Assembly: GCA_963920665.1 (NCBI GenBank)
Contig: OY987266.1
Location: 21,936,248 to 22,000,247, forward strand
Origin: Straminergon stramineum
Taxonomy: Eukaryota; Streptophyta; Bryopsida; Hypnales; Calliergonaceae
DNA: 64,000 bases
Reading direction: 5' to 3'
The translations under genes and the position numbers were made by a program. The notes beneath the pieces were generated by a model that was given only the letters and a program-made list of their open reading frames with translations, was not told the origin of the DNA and ran no database searches. This document shows positions 1-12,600 of the stretch, piece by piece (the first letter of the stretch is position 1; the number at the start of each line of letters is the position of its first letter).

Positions 1-1469
1 TATTTTGGATCCACCACTTCTTGAACAATGACAAGAACCTGATGTGTGCCTTCGGCCACAACATCTTTTCCTCCAACTTCTGTTCCAATCTTTTCACAGA
101 AGCTAACTTCATCTTCAACTTCTCTATTTCTATAGTAGATGACAAATCTTCAACGTCCACAGACAATGAATCCGACTACAATGACCGGTCAATAGGATCT
201 ACATCCTTCATCTCCTTCAAGCGGTTCAATGTCGACCTTGTCTTTTCCACACCTCCTTTTTCAATGGCAAGGTTGTTTTCTTCCATCCTACATTTTTCCA
301 TTATTGTTTGAAGCCGTTCATCCATAACAGGATTGACATTTGAACTGGATCCTCCATCTTCTCCCTTATTGAATTTGAGGTAAAATTGTTCTAGTTTGTC
401 CATTTCTCTTTGTTGGGCTGCCAAACGAGTTTGTCTAGCTTGAATTAGTTCTTTGAGGGTGCCCACATCCTCAACCTAAATCTCTTGTGTGCTCTGCTTC
501 TCGATGATCTCACACTCCCTTTCTTTTTCTTCTAGATCCTTTAAAAGCATCTCCAACTCCACTTTATAGGATTCTTTCGTTCGCCAATTATTGTCTTCTC
601 CAAGTACACCTTGATGTTCTTGTTCCATTTCACACAATCCTTCCATGGAAGGCAATTTCATCAAGGTCAGAGGAATCTCTTCTTCGGCTTCATTCTCCCC
701 ATCCAACCTATCTTCATTAATTTCTTGCAAGCGAGCTTGCACGTAATGGAACACTTTGTCATCTTCGAGACGACAGACCCCTATCGGTTCCACAAACAAT
801 AAAAGGTTCTCCATACATTGTTGTGGTCCGTTGCATGTTGCCTTCTTCTGATACCACCAATGATAAGTTTTCTTCTATTGATGTATCTTCGATCCTATCC
901 CTAGATTCAAGCAATGGCTCTTTATCGGAGTCCGATTCTCTAGTTGACGTTGACCAAACGTAATCCTCATCTGCCAATCCTTCTATAATGTTCTTTTTGG
1001 GCCCTAGCCCATCCCGAGGATTATTTGAAGGACCCTCTCTTGGAATGTCTTTTGTAGTTGGAAGGGTGACATTCTTGGATGTCTTGAAGGTCATCCAATC
1101 TACCGTTTTTCCCAGTTGTAACTTTGTATATACCATTTGGCATATGCCCATTGAGACTTCGCTCTGTGGAATTTTTCGCTTTCCGTACAATACTCGGTAC
1201 TCTTCAATACATCTCTAGACAAATGCATCATCCTTGCAGTAATGAAGATTTGTTTGGTTTTGCTTCTCATGGTGAATGTGTCGATGGTAAGGGAATAACT
1301 TGTCGATATGGCACCAATCCACAAATAACTTGCAAGTCGTCAAGGTCCAATCAAAATTTACATGACGCCATCCCTGATATGCCTTAGCCACTCGGTTAAG
1401 AAGGGCGCGTTGTTGCCTGCTATGGCAATCTCCTTTCTTCTTTGTCATCTTGTCGTGTTGGTCTAGCAT
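1..1469 (-). pseudogene. Coiled-coil transposon-associated gene, copy 1 (decayed, runs off the window)
   Basis: I do not recognise a named family. The reading frame probably starts at an ATG at 1469 or 1448 and reads leftward past position 1. The N-terminal part contains a block with KAYQGW, then WCHIDKLF, RCIEEYRVLY and a YTK...L.K.VDW motif. The same block, in the same order, occurs in the genes at 19594-20985 and 22303-24795, so these are one protein family. The downstream half is rich in Glu, Lys and Gln and looks coiled-coil. An in-frame TAG at 1215-1217 falls where the copy at 24.5 kb has CAG (Gln). Further TAG codons lie at 476-478 and 176-178, and the frame changes between about 760 and 815. 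It is not functional as read. A GC-rich motif array lies just upstream at 1560-1835. The role is unknown; mobile-element cargo is my inference. Confidence 0.6.
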
Positions 1470-1559
1470 AAAGAGAACTAGACTTTTGTCGATAATATAA
1501 CTGAAGAAATGAATTTGTAAACGTAGAAGCCACAACATGTGTAGGTGCCCAAACTTCCA

Positions 1560-1835
1560 ATCGACGAACCGGCAGTCACATGCTTCAAGGCGGATGAAAG
1601 GCACGGTGCGACGAAGGAAGTGGCGACCTGGGAATCTAGTATCCCCTTAATTAAGTACCTAAAGTTGCCTAGGGCGCATGTGGGAAGAAGGTGCATGCGG
1701 GTCTTAGGCGACTGCGGGTCTGGGTCAAACTATCCAAAAACTGCCATTCAGGAAAAATTAGAGTTTCTGGAAGGAGACCTCGAGTGTAGGGTGACCACGG
1801 GTATAGGGAGGCAGTTGCATATAGGGCGACCATAG
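1560..1835. repeat. GC-rich motif array upstream of copy 1
   Basis: The + strand carries alternating degenerate motifs of the type GGCGACTGCGGGTC and GGGCGCATGTGGG, in locally GC-rich DNA. The array lies 100-350 bp upstream of the minus-strand gene at 1-1469. The same two motifs, in the same orientation relative to transcription, precede the genes at 16.3, 19.6 and 24.8 kb. It could be a promoter or a subterminal transposase-binding region. Confidence 0.55.
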
Positions 1836-2115
1836 GTCATTTCTGTGATGTAGTGTGGCAACGTGAAACTTTAGTTTTTTGGTTTTACCTAGTTATAGTA
1901 ACCAGAAAACTGGATATGGGTATCCGAGTTTGGTAAAGGAACCAGAAGGAGCGGAAATAGAGGAGGAGAATGAGATAGTGGAAAGATCTACTCAATCCAG
2001 TTTTCAAAGAAAGACGGATAGGAGCGGATCTTTGACCGGATAAGGTATGAACCGGATACCAGAAAGGAACCGGATCCGGATTAGGTCAGGCTGAGGTGGC
2101 AAGGGGTCTAGGAAG

Positions 2116-2122
2116 TATATAA
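2116..2122 (+). promoter_or_regulatory. TATA box of element A
   Basis: TATATAA lies 262 bp inside the left end of the element and about 250 bp before the first ATG (2376) of its reading frame. It is a plausible promoter, like that in the U3 part of an LTR. Confidence 0.5.
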
Positions 2123-2375
2123 GAGCTGGCCTGGCCCATCGCACCTCTTTTGCATTTTTTGTTTTCAACGCTCTCAAGCTCCTCGCGTCTGTCAGTTTTT
2201 GCTTTCCGTGTCAATCTTTGTGTTTAGGTGTTTTCTACGAGAGTTAGAGTGAGAGTATCTTAGTTTGGTTTCCGGTTGAGATCAGAGAGTGAAAGAAAGG
2301 AACGGGACGTGTGGCTAGGAGAGAAAAAGTGAGGTAGGATCGGAAAGGGGATCCTCTGAGCTCGCATCTGTGTCC

Positions 2376-3752
2376 ATGCCGCAGCTCAAGAGAACTAGAG
2401 GCCAAGCTAACTCATCATCAGCAATAGAGGTCAAACTCCGGAAAATAGTTCCGGTTGTCCCTCTTTCAGAGGATACTAGAGCAGAACTCATGGATGATTT
2501 GAATTCCATGGGCTGTATAGGGTTTGCAACAAAGCCTTAGGGCTTCAAAGAGGAAGTCCTAGTGAGGGAACTCTTGGACAAAGTGTCCAATGAGTGGGAT
2601 AATACTTTGAGAGTGATTCTGCATCTCTAGACGGAAGATGTATGGAGATTGGTTTACAGTTTCTGGCCAGGAGGATTCAGGATGGCCAACCGGAAGGACG
2701 ATTTCGTCCGAGGCAAGTTCGAGGGTGTAGTAGACCCCAAGGACGGATACACCATAGAGGACTATATTGATGAGTGGATCCGGTGACTCTTACAGTTCCT
2801 CGTTCCGATCTTGCATCTGGAAAAACCAACAAGGGTAACCATTACCTTTGCGAATACTATTTTTGGTGCCCTAAGAGGAGACCGGAAAGTCAACTAGGCC
2901 CGGATCATTTCCGATCTGGTGATCCAGTTAGTCAACAGAGTTGTAAAGAATAGGGCAACTCCAGTATGCCCTTACTTAATGCACCTCTATAAGTCCCAGC
3001 AACTCCTCAATGACATTGAGGACAAGGTGTAGAAGGATCAAGAAGTAGTCCTAAGATATGGAGAATCGTGATCGGATGAAGAGAACGAATTTGGTTCTGA
3101 ACCAGGAGAGGATTCAAAGTTTGAGGAAGATGAGGCGCCAATGCCACCGATCAAGCGTCAGAAGACTACCTCCCCTAACAAACGAGGGACACCACCAACA
3201 CAAGATACGACAACCTCGGAAGAGAGACCGGAAGTTGAGAAGACCGTGTTGGAGGAAGCGGATCCCGATGATCCGTTCACTTCTCTCGTGAAGATTTTGT
3301 GTGATGTCAGATCAGATTGGGAGCTCAAGAGAAGAATCCTGGTTACGATCGGGAAGTTGGTTGGAGCGTCGCTGGATTTGGATCTACCAAAGAAGGTGGC
3401 AAGCTGCATCTCTGATCTGATCGAGATCCAAAAACAGGAAGAGGAGATCCGCAGGCTTCAAGAGGAAGTGGATCGTGTGAAGGCTGAGCTCCTCGTGCTG
3501 AAGGAGAATGCTACAACTGCTCGCACGATGGCAGAGGAGTCTCACAAGATAGCAGAACGGGTGAAGGCTACGTTTGGGGAGATCGGAGAGGTCGTCACGA
3601 AAGTGAAGCTATTCGATGAGAAGATGCATGAGGAGAAAAAGCTGTCTGGAACCCGGATGATCCAGATTCTCAATGACTTCACCGAGCAAGTGGAAGCTGC
3701 GATGAAAGAGGCTCGGATAGGAGTTGACGTATGGAGGAAAGTAGTCGGCTAG
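2376..3752 (+). pseudogene. Gag-like/coiled-coil protein of element A (six in-frame stops)
   Basis: One reading frame runs from the ATG at 2376 to the TAG at 3750-3752, about 458 codons. It is broken only by stops at 2538, 2628, 2784, 2895, 3030 and 3069; four are TAG and two TGA, with no frameshift. The first half has an ANTIFGA motif and a PYLMHLYK motif, both matched in the frame at 10089-12050. After an acidic linker, codons from about 3400 to 3700 form a strong coiled coil (repeated Glu/Lys/Leu heptads), followed by a helix with MIQILNDF that is also conserved (VIRILVDF) in the second element. The family is unknown to me; a gag-like or plant-mobile-domain-like role is a guess. The uninterrupted part is 3141-3752. 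Confidence 0.6.
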
Positions 3753-5228
3753 TGTTGGGAGCTACTTGCTCCCGAGGGATCTAACTCTCGGATCTCTCGC
3801 TACCAGATTCGTTCTTGGATGGGACAGCACATGAGGGGAAGGATACCACCCCAAAGTCGAAGATATTGGAGCGGAAGGCGACTCAGGCCTGCACGCCCGG
3901 AACCACCATCAACTTGGATTCAACCCCCAAACGCGAACATGTTCCTGATCCACAGGAGGGGGAGTGGAACCGGAACCTCAACGAGATTTTCAAGGACATG
4001 GATCCGGGAGCAAGTAGTGCCACCATTGGATCTCGGGTAGGTGACGTGTAAATAGTAGGAACGGATTCAGATTTAGATCCGATCCGGTTAGGAGTAAGGG
4101 AAGGTAGGAACGAAAATTTTGGCTTAGATTGCGGCGGAAGTTTCGCGGATTTTGCTGCTCAAATTGTACCTTTTTGACTTGTATATAAGTCAGCACCCGC
4201 AAGGGATGATAAGAGTCTTCTTTTGCAATTCTATTGTACCTTTGAATGCGCGCTATTGTTGTGTGTTTTTCCCCTAGCGCGGCAAGATTGCATGACATTG
4301 AGTTAGAAAGGTGTAGGACTGAGTGGCAGATAGATTTCTCCCTTTGTTGCGTAAGATTCCGATCCTTGGTGTATGTGAACGGGTTCCTGTGAATGTTGGG
4401 AGTGGATTTCAGTGCCTCAACAGAGTTAGAACTTTTACATCTAGGTGAAAAAACCATTGTTAGGCTAGGCGGATAGGGAGGGTATCCTTAGTCGTGCTAG
4501 AACTCCCGGGTGGGAAATCCGGTTGAAGTATCCGATCTCTTGAGAGGTCTCACCACCTTTGTTGGTAAACGGATAAGTTTTAATAACTGTTGGAACGGAC
4601 GATTACACTTGTAACTACCAAGTTTTGCACGGATAGGATCTGACAGCAAAGTCGCTGTAGTATGAGCGGATCGTACGGGGGGGGTCCCTGTATGACCTGC
4701 AATCCAGATTGCTGTCGGGATTGTTGTGAGGAGCCAAACCGGATCTGAGTTAGTTAGGAGAGTAAGGAAGAAAACAGTGGACCTTCAACCACTATAATCC
4801 TTAGAAGGAGTGGTGGGCCTACCACTCACAAATCTAAGTGGCAAACCCTCTAATGGTCCAACAAAGGCAAAATTAAACCAAGAAGGAATCGAGTAGACGC
4901 AGGGACAATCTAGAACGGATTGGTTCAGAGAAGTATCTGGATCGGAATTGTTCAGATCCTGGAAATTGGGAAAATTGGGTTAACCGGAGGTTTAAAGAAT
5001 CGGGTAGGAAGTGATCCGGTCTTGATCTTCTTGGTGTTTGGTGATTTTCCGACCGAAGATCTAGGACCGGAAAGGAAGTTTCTGAGGTTAGGAAAGCTTA
5101 CTAGCATACTAAAGCTAAATACTTCACAGAATCTCGTGGGATCGATCTTTAGAGTCACTTAATTATGCTCTAGAGTGATTTTTGTGAGCATAATAGGGAA
5201 TTTACTTATCTTGTGCTGCGACATGTAG

Positions 5229-7084
5229 ATTTTGCCTAGACTACAAAACCTAGGGAAAACTTTATAAGGGGTTAAATTCCGATGGAAAGGTCAACAAGTG
5301 TAACGTTTACGAAGCTAAGGTCACTTGTTTTGTAATTTGGATATTTATTGGTGTCGTTTTATGTTTTGTTTTCAAAATAAAACCCAAGGGAACACTCTAA
5401 GGTCAATTCTCTTCAGTCCAAGAAAATATAATGTTTATTATAGACTCAATGTATGCGTCCCAGTCCTGCCTCATGTGTGGCTCAGGTCAATACTCTTGGT
5501 CAATTCGTCCGAAATTGGTCAATTTGTCTTATGCATGCTCTAACCACTTAAATGCATAGATATATTAGTAAATACAAATATTTCTATTTATTTCTATTAA
5601 TCCTCTTTTCTTTCTCTCCCTCTAACCGTACAATATGCTATTTAAACTCCACTTTCACAAACAGTTTGTATTTCTATTATTCGTTCACAGTATAAATCAA
5701 TAGATGCGTTAGTGTCCATTCCTGGACTCGACTTTAGTCTTCTCGTTAAGCCCTCTTTTCTTCTGAAAGGCTATGTCAACTTGTTTAGCTTTAACCTTCA
5801 AGCTTCACTACAACTTCACACCCCAAGCAGGTACAGCTCGCTCTTGGTGGTGCTAAAATCAAGTCAATTCATCCAAAGTACCAGACTAACAACAACCAAG
5901 ACCTTGGTCCTAAGGCCGCACTAATTGACCTATAGCCGTGGAGCTAGTCAACTTGACCAAAAACTCCAAGCTCTATGTCAATTTGCCTGATGCTACGACT
6001 AAGCAACATTGTCAAGGTTTCCCTCACACTCATTCCAGTTCTCAAATCATAATCCTATACTTACAGATTTGTCAATTCGAACTATAGTCTTTACTTTCCC
6101 TTCATCTAATCTCAATACAAATCCTTCATCTAAACTACCAATTTGACATATCTAAGTTTGAATTCTTTTTAACACAATTAATTTGACTTATTGATTTAAA
6201 TTATCAGAGCTTTAGTTTACAAAGAGCCATTCAGAAAAATTGACACATTTACCTCCAGATATTCTGAATTTAGTTTCTCCATAATTTTCTACACCTCTTT
6301 CAGTGCTTTTCTCATGTATTAAATTAGTCAAGCAATTTATCAAATCTAGTTATATTACGCAGTCAGTTAGACTTATGCATCTCACATGGGATTGAGCATG
6401 TGAGATGCATAAGTCTAATTGACTGCATAATGTAATTAGACTAATTAGTTGATTTGATAAAACAACTCCTTGCTACCCACCGTAGCCAATTTAATATCCA
6501 GACAATTCGACCAGTGAGTTTACTTTACACCGTCAACTAGATAGGACCCCAATTCACAAACACTTGACACTCCAGTCCGTCAACCGCTAACTGGTTCACA
6601 ATTCAGATTTTTAACAATTCAAGCAAGTTAATTAAATACACACATTCACAATCAACAATTAACACAATAATTCCAAGAAAATACCGGCAATTTGACAATT
6701 CCAAGCTCGCAGCCACTTGCTGTCTCAACTCAACTCGTAGCAAGACAATTTGATGATTGAAAAATATTTTTATATTCATAGAATGGGCACATACATACAT
6801 TGAGCCATACCACTTGTATGAGCTTCCGAGAAATGCCAATAGACCTTTGGACTTATAGTCCCAAAACGTAAAGACAACTCTTCACAATGAAAAGCCATAG
6901 AATCAACTTGACCCTCTTCATATCCTATAAAATTGACTCTATTAACCATTATTTCTACCATTTCAATTCTCAAGTAATTTGTACAATTCTCATTGACCTA
7001 GTAATGGAAATAAGTCAAATTGACAGTTCTATTCACACCAAAAGAGTCAAATTGAAAATAAACGAAAAAGTTAAAGCACTACAA
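5229..7084. other. AT-rich stretch without a gene
   Basis: No reading frame here looks protein-like and no splice pattern is evident. The only structure I see is the hairpin at 6351-6434, listed separately. Confidence 0.5.
6351..6434. repeat. 38-bp near-perfect hairpin with 8-nt loop
   Basis: Arms at 6351-6388 and 6397-6434 are inverted copies with only three differences, two of which would be G-U pairs in RNA; the loop is 6389-6396. Weaker complementarity continues outward on both sides. It could be a miRNA-type foldback or a small foldback transposon; nothing in the sequence decides between them. Confidence 0.7.
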
Positions 7085-7200
7085 TTTCCTAGGCGACTGC
7101 AAGTAATGGGGCAACCACAGGTCTCAAATTCAAAAAGGTCTTCCAGTTCATGACAATGGAGGCAGCTGCGTATGGGGCGATCGCAGGTCAGGGGCGCCAA
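7085..7200. repeat. Isolated GCGACTGC motif cluster
   Basis: A short GC-rich island with GGCGACTGC, GGGCAACCACAGGT and GGGGCGATCGCAGGT. These are variants of the motif that makes up the arrays at 8.4-14.4 kb and the gene-upstream arrays. No gene follows on either side, so it may be the remnant of an element end. Confidence 0.45.
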
Positions 7201-7351
7201 AAAACATGAGTTTGACTTTCCCCCCTTACAAATTGGAGGGAAGGTGTTCAAACTTTTCAAGTACCGCTCCCCCCTTTTTTGAGGATTAACTCCAAAAAAT
7301 TCTAGGACTAAGGCATTCAATACTAAGTGATCCAAAGTTAATTAAGTAATA

Positions 7352-7860
7352 AAGAAAGCAAATTGGTTTAGGAAGTGGACATTTGGAAAAGCCCTTCTTC
7401 CTAACATTTCATTTCTCCTTCATCCATTCATGTGGTCATGTAAAATTCAACGTAACCATTTCCTATTTTAATTTTTGGCAGGAGTACATTTAGAGGAGAC
7501 CTTTTGTTTGGGGGAAACAATGTACAAAAAAAATACTAACACCATCGGATGCATGAAGAAGATATCTTTTTATCTACATAAGAAGTGGTTTTAAGAAATG
7601 GAGACTTGGGGAAGCTCTTCTAATTGATATTTTTTTTTCCCCTCATGCTCATATAAAATTCAACATGACCATTTCCTATTTTAATTTTTCGAGGAAGTAC
7701 ATTTAGAGGAGACATTCCCTTTGGGGGGAAACGATGTACAAAAAAAATACTAACACTGTGGGATCCATAAAGAAGAAATCTTTTTATCTATATAAGAAGT
7801 GGTTTAAGAAATGGAGACTTGGGGAAGCCCTTCTCCTCATCATTTCATTTTCCATCCTCC
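7352..7860. repeat. Tandem duplication, unit about 213 bp
   Basis: The block starting TAAAATTCAAC at 7441 is repeated at 7654 with the same internal landmarks: a purine-rich stretch, GTACAAAAAAAATACTAACAC, and AAATGGAGACTTGGGGAAG. A partial third unit precedes it from about 7352. No coding content is apparent. Confidence 0.65.
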
Positions 7861-8138
7861 AACATAGGAATTTCAATATAGTCCTCCCCTTCGAACATCA
7901 AGGGGATTTAAAACACATTTGAAGGGGTGAATGAATATTGAATTTATTGAAGATTAAAAAGTTAGGAAATGACACTTTGAATGGATTATATCTTACAAGT
8001 GCAAGGTTTAGGAGTTCAAACTTTTTTAAGATATATAATGAAAAGCAACTCACATGTGTTTGTCATTTTATCCACCCTAAAAAATAGAAGTACATTACTT
8101 TTGGGGTGGCATACATGGAGAAGGTCCATGGTTTTTCT

Positions 8139-8174
8139 ATAGGGTTTAGGGTATAGGGTTAGGGTTTAGGGTTT
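8139..8174. repeat. Interstitial plant-type telomere repeats
   Basis: Four to five imperfect copies of TTTAGGG (one reads TATAGGG and one TTAGGG). The tract is too short to be a chromosome end; it is an interstitial tract just before the satellite array. Confidence 0.7.
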
Positions 8175-8375
8175 GGAAAACCCTCTCAATTTTTCTAATT
8201 AGTCTTACTAAACTTTTTGTATTTATAGACTGATTCTGTAGTATTAACTAACTACCAACATTGAAGGACAGGTCAATTGTAGTCTATGGAAGACGCAATT
8301 AAGTCTGACTACATGAGAGATGGAGATGGCTCACATCTTTTGCAACGTTGGTTTTTGGATTGACGTGACTTTATG

Positions 8376-9666
8376 ATAGAGGTGACTGCTGGTGGGGGGA
8401 GAGTTCAGGTCCTAGGTGACTGCAGGTAGGGGCGTGGTCTTCTAGCTTGGTGTTGTTGAGCCCAATTTGGTGGAATGGATGGCAACTACGAGCGGGGGGC
8501 GAGTTCAGGTCCTGGGCGACCGAGGGTGGGGTGACTTCAAGTCTTGGTCTTGTGGAGCCCAATTTGGTAGATTGGGGGCGACTGCGGGTGGGGGGCGAGT
8601 TCAGATCCTAGGCGACCGTGGATGGAGGCGTGGTCTTCTAGCTTGGTGTTGTTGAGCCCAATTTGGTGGAATGGGGGGCGACTACGGGCGGGGGGCAAGT
8701 TCAGGTCCTGGGTGACCACGGGTGGGGGCAACTTCAAATCCTGGTGTTGTTGAGCCCAATTTGGTAGAATGGGGGACGACTATGGGTAGGGCGAGTTCAA
8801 ATCCTAAGCAACTGCGGGTGGGGGTGACTTCAAGGCTTGGTGTTGTTGAGCCCAATTTGGTGGAATGGGGGGCGACTGCGGGTGGGGAGCAAGCTCAGGT
8901 CCTAGGCAACTACGGGTGGGGGCCTAGTCTTCTGACTTGGTGTTCTTGAGCATAATTTGGTAGAATGGGGGGCGACTGTGGGTGGGGAGCAAGCTCAGGT
9001 CCTAGGCGACTGCGGGTGGGGGCCTGGTCTTCTGACTTGGTGTTCTTGAGCATAATTTGGTAGAATGGGGGGCGACTGCGAGTGGGGCGAGTTCTAGTCC
9101 TCAGCGACCGTGGGTGGGGGCGTGGTCTTCTAGCTTGGTGTTGTTGAGCATAAGTTGGTGGAATGGGGGGCAACTACGGATGGGGGGGCAACTACGGATG
9201 GGGGGGCAAGTTCAGGTCCTAGGCGACTGCAGGCAAGGGCGATTTCAAGTCTTGGTGTTGTTGAGCCCAATTTGGTGGAATGGAGGGCAACTACGAATGG
9301 GGGCTTGGTCTTTTGGCTTGGTGTTGTAGAGCCTTATTTGGTGGAATGGGGTCTGCTGCGGGTGGGGGGCAAGTTCAGGTCCTAGCCGATTGTGGATGGG
9401 GGCGTGGTCTTCTAGCTTAGTGTTGTTGAGCCCAATTTGGTAGAATGGGGGGCGACTGCGGGTGGAGCGAATTCAGGTCCTAGGCGACCGCGGGTGGGGG
9501 GCGACTTCAAGTCTTGGTCTTGTGGATCCCAATTTGGTTGAATGGGGGGCGACTACGGGTAGGGGGTGAGTTTAGGTCCTTGACAACTGTGGCTAGGGGC
9601 GTGATCTTCTAGCTTGGTGTTGTTGAGCCCAATTTGGTGGAATGGGGGGCGACTGCGGGCGGGTCA
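8376..9666. repeat. Satellite array, left part (about 13 units of ~97 bp)
   Basis: The landmark AATTTGGTGGAATGG recurs about every 97-99 bp (near 8465, 8561, 8660, 8759, 8855, 8955, 9054 and onward). Each unit carries two degenerate copies of GGCGACTGCGGGTGGGG separated by GTTCAGGTCCTAGG, then TTCTAGCTTGGTGTTGTTGAGCCC. Long reading frames on both strands here come from the repeat and are not genes. The array continues at 13186 after an element insertion. Confidence 0.85.
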
Positions 9667-12600
9667 TGTCGCGAGCCGTAATCAAAGAAGTCACCATGTT
9701 AGTATTTTGGAATGTATAACTATGTAGAATTTTTCAAAATTTCTAATAGACAAAAAGGATTAGAACACTCTTAGCCTAAACAACTCAGTTAGACTAAGAG
9801 GATACTCCAGATAATCCGTAACAGGGTCCAAGCCGGACCCCGATTCCGGAAACCCGAATAGCGACAGCCTACAATCTAGACTTCCGGTCCAGAAATTAGG
9901 GACCCGTTACGGGTAAATGGTCGGCTTTACAAACGGTTGGTATTTTGACGGGTACTTAACCTCGCCACTCCCATTTGTTCTCCCTCTTTTCCCACAACTG
10001 TTTTGTGCACGCATAGTTGAGTGAAAGAGTGGTGGGTTAGTATTCAGGTGAGAAGCTAGAGTGTGTTCAGATTTTAGAGTGGTTTGAGATGGCATAGGGA
10101 GATATCCGGAAGACTTTGGTCACCGGTCGGATGGTTTGTCCAACCATTCCGGAAAGGTTGAGAGAGAGATCCCAACTAAAAGACGACCTTAGTGAGATAG
10201 GTTGTGTTGGTCTGTTCATGTGGCCATGGACCGTAAAGAATGACCGGATGATCCAGGAGCTGATTGTATTAGTGTCAAACCAGTATGAGTTGATAGTGAG
10301 AGGAAGGCCTCAAACCTCGACTTATGAAGTCTAGGCTAAGGTTTATGGATTTCCTAAGAAGGGATCCGGTCTAGCTTCCCGGACAAACAAGTTTACGATA
10401 GAAAAGTTCAAGAACGCGGCCCATTCCAAGGAGGGGTATGTGATTAGTGACTGCCTGGATACAAGATAGAGGCATGTCCTAGAGTTCTTGATCCCCATCC
10501 TATACCCGGAAAAGCCTACCCAAGTTACGGTTACGGTAGCGAACACCATCTTTGGTGCTTTTGAGGGTAGACTAGTCAGTTGGGGCAAAGTTATTGGATC
10601 AGCAGTCGCCAAGCTTGCCGCCAACGTAGGAAAGGGAAAGACCAACCCCATAGGGCCGTATCTTTTCCATTTGTACCACCACGCAAAGCTTCTCAACGAT
10701 GCGGAAATGGTGGAGTACAACACCGGAGCGACCATCCTCCAATACGGCTTGACAAAAGAAGTGACAACCGAGCAACCACCGGTAGAAGAGGAGGAGGATC
10801 CAGAAGAGGACGAGCAACCCTTGGAGTGGAGGCACCGGAAGTTGACGGATCCAACATCTCGAGGGAAGCTTCCGGCTCAGCAGAAGATATCCGAAGAGGA
10901 GGAAGGAAGTATATTCAGGTTCTTCAAGACCGAGTTCAATTGGGTACTCCAAGCGCAAGAGTACCACGAGAACCTGGTGGATCTGCTCAGGAGAATTAGC
11001 CGGGAGTTGAAGGCGGATCCGAAAGACATCCTCGACGCTTTGAAGAAACTTCCAAATTCGGAAGTCCTCAAGCGGAAGGACAAGTAGATTGTAGCCCTAG
11101 AGAAAGAGAAAGCGGATCTTCAAGCAAGACTAAGCTGGGCACAAGGAGAGATGGCTACAATGAAACAAAGGGAGAAGGAAGCCCTGCAACTGTTGAAGAA
11201 CTTATCTGGATTAGTAGACAAGCCGGCCGACATGGTGATGAAGGCGGCTCTAATTGAGAGCCGATTGACTGAGGAAGGGCACCTCACTGGATCCAAGGTG
11301 ATCCGGATACTCGTGGACTTCTCCTCACGGATGGAGCTCACACTCAAGGAAATGAGGCAACTTCTTGGGTAGATCGACCCCAACCGGGTAATGGACTTCT
11401 CCAACTTTCCAAAGATCCATTTTGACACAGAGACTCTCGTCAAGTTCACAGCCTCAATGCCATTGCCGTCGAAACCGGAAGCCCCGTGGGAGACTCTCCG
11501 GTACTCGACGGAATCCTACTCCAAGCAACTGGAGAAGACGATCCGGGGGAGCGTGAAGACAACGCCCGAGCCAAGCAAGCAACCGGATACGACACGGGAG
11601 TTGGCACCACCGGAGATTACGGTTTCTCCACTAGTTCTAGTGTTTCACCTTCCGAAGAAGGAGCCGCTTCCGACACCTCGCACCCAAACCCGGGGTGAAC
11701 TGACGAAGCGGATTGGGGGATTAATGAATCCGGCCCGGACTCATCCGGAGGAATTCGAGCATATGCTAGAGGAGCAGCAGCCAAGGAAGGAGATCGAGCC
11801 CATCGTGTTGGATGAAACGTCTCTAGGCAAGGAGAACGAGAGGGAGATAACTCAAATTGAGAAGTTTGAAGAGGAGGAGTACCGGACCGGATCGAAGGAC
11901 GAGGACGAGGAAAAAGCAGACTACTCTCCTCCGGAAATCCGGAAGATACAGACCCGGGCAGCATTACAGATGACCCCCATCAAGGCAACCCCGAAGGCAA
12001 CACCAAGGTCATCCACGCGAGCACCAACAAGTCAAGGCGGGAGCAGTTAGAAGAAAGTGCGGAAGGGGAAGTAGATAGGATCTTTCTTTAGGCAAATAGG
12101 ATTTTAAATTTTGAACCGGATCCGGATTTCCAAGTGTGGGACCGGGTTCTGGATTTGTAGGATCTCACTTTTCTAGATTTTTCGGGGAGTTTGTGAGTGG
12201 TCACCTGGATTTCCGGGTGGCCTTTTTGCCTTTTTTGGCTTTGGTTGTTTTGAGTTTTAAGTGAGAGGCATGTTGTGTGCCTCTCATTCCATCCTAGCGT
12301 TATAGTTTGTATTTTGTCATCCTTATTTTAATCTGAGCCACCAAGTGGACCCTCAGGGATTGATCTGTCGTATATCCAACTTCCTTGTGTTTCCTTGTGA
12401 GTGTGTGAAGTGTAATTGAGGAGGAGGAAAGGAGGAATCCGGATCTGAAGGGGCTTGGATCTGATTTATGAGAGGAGAGTTTGTGTTGTAACCTAGATAT
12501 GAGAATTGTGGTCTTGAGCACGTGTCTTTAAACTCCCAGAACGGGAATCTGATTAGGAGTGGTGTAGGTGTAGGTCCGGAATGCTAGGGAGGGTTCCGTG

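Larger units (their letters stand above)
1854..5223 (+). mobile_element. 3.4-kb TG...CA element A with 5-bp target duplication
   Basis: The element starts TGTGGCAACG and ends GTGCTGCGACA. It is flanked by the direct repeat TGTAG at 1849-1853 and 5224-5228. TG...CA ends with a 5-bp duplication are the mark of a retroviral-type integrase, as in LTR retrotransposons. I see no long direct repeats at its two ends, so it is either a very long solo LTR carrying a reading frame, or a non-autonomous derivative. Near its right end it has CTCGTGGGATCGATC, which resembles the GTGGGATCGA-type stretch near the 3' end of some plant Ty3/gypsy LTRs. A related element lies at 9667-13185. The sequence is rich in CCGGAT. 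Confidence 0.7.

Noticed and set aside
1854..5223. A classical LTR retrotransposon with two LTRs
   Set aside because: I compared the first 450 and last 700 bases and saw no long direct repeat; only the TG...CA ends and target duplication remain.
8376..9666. Several Gly/Trp-rich and Pro-rich reading frames of 60-90 codons on both strands
   Set aside because: They follow the ~97-bp satellite unit and recur with it; repeat composition, not genes.
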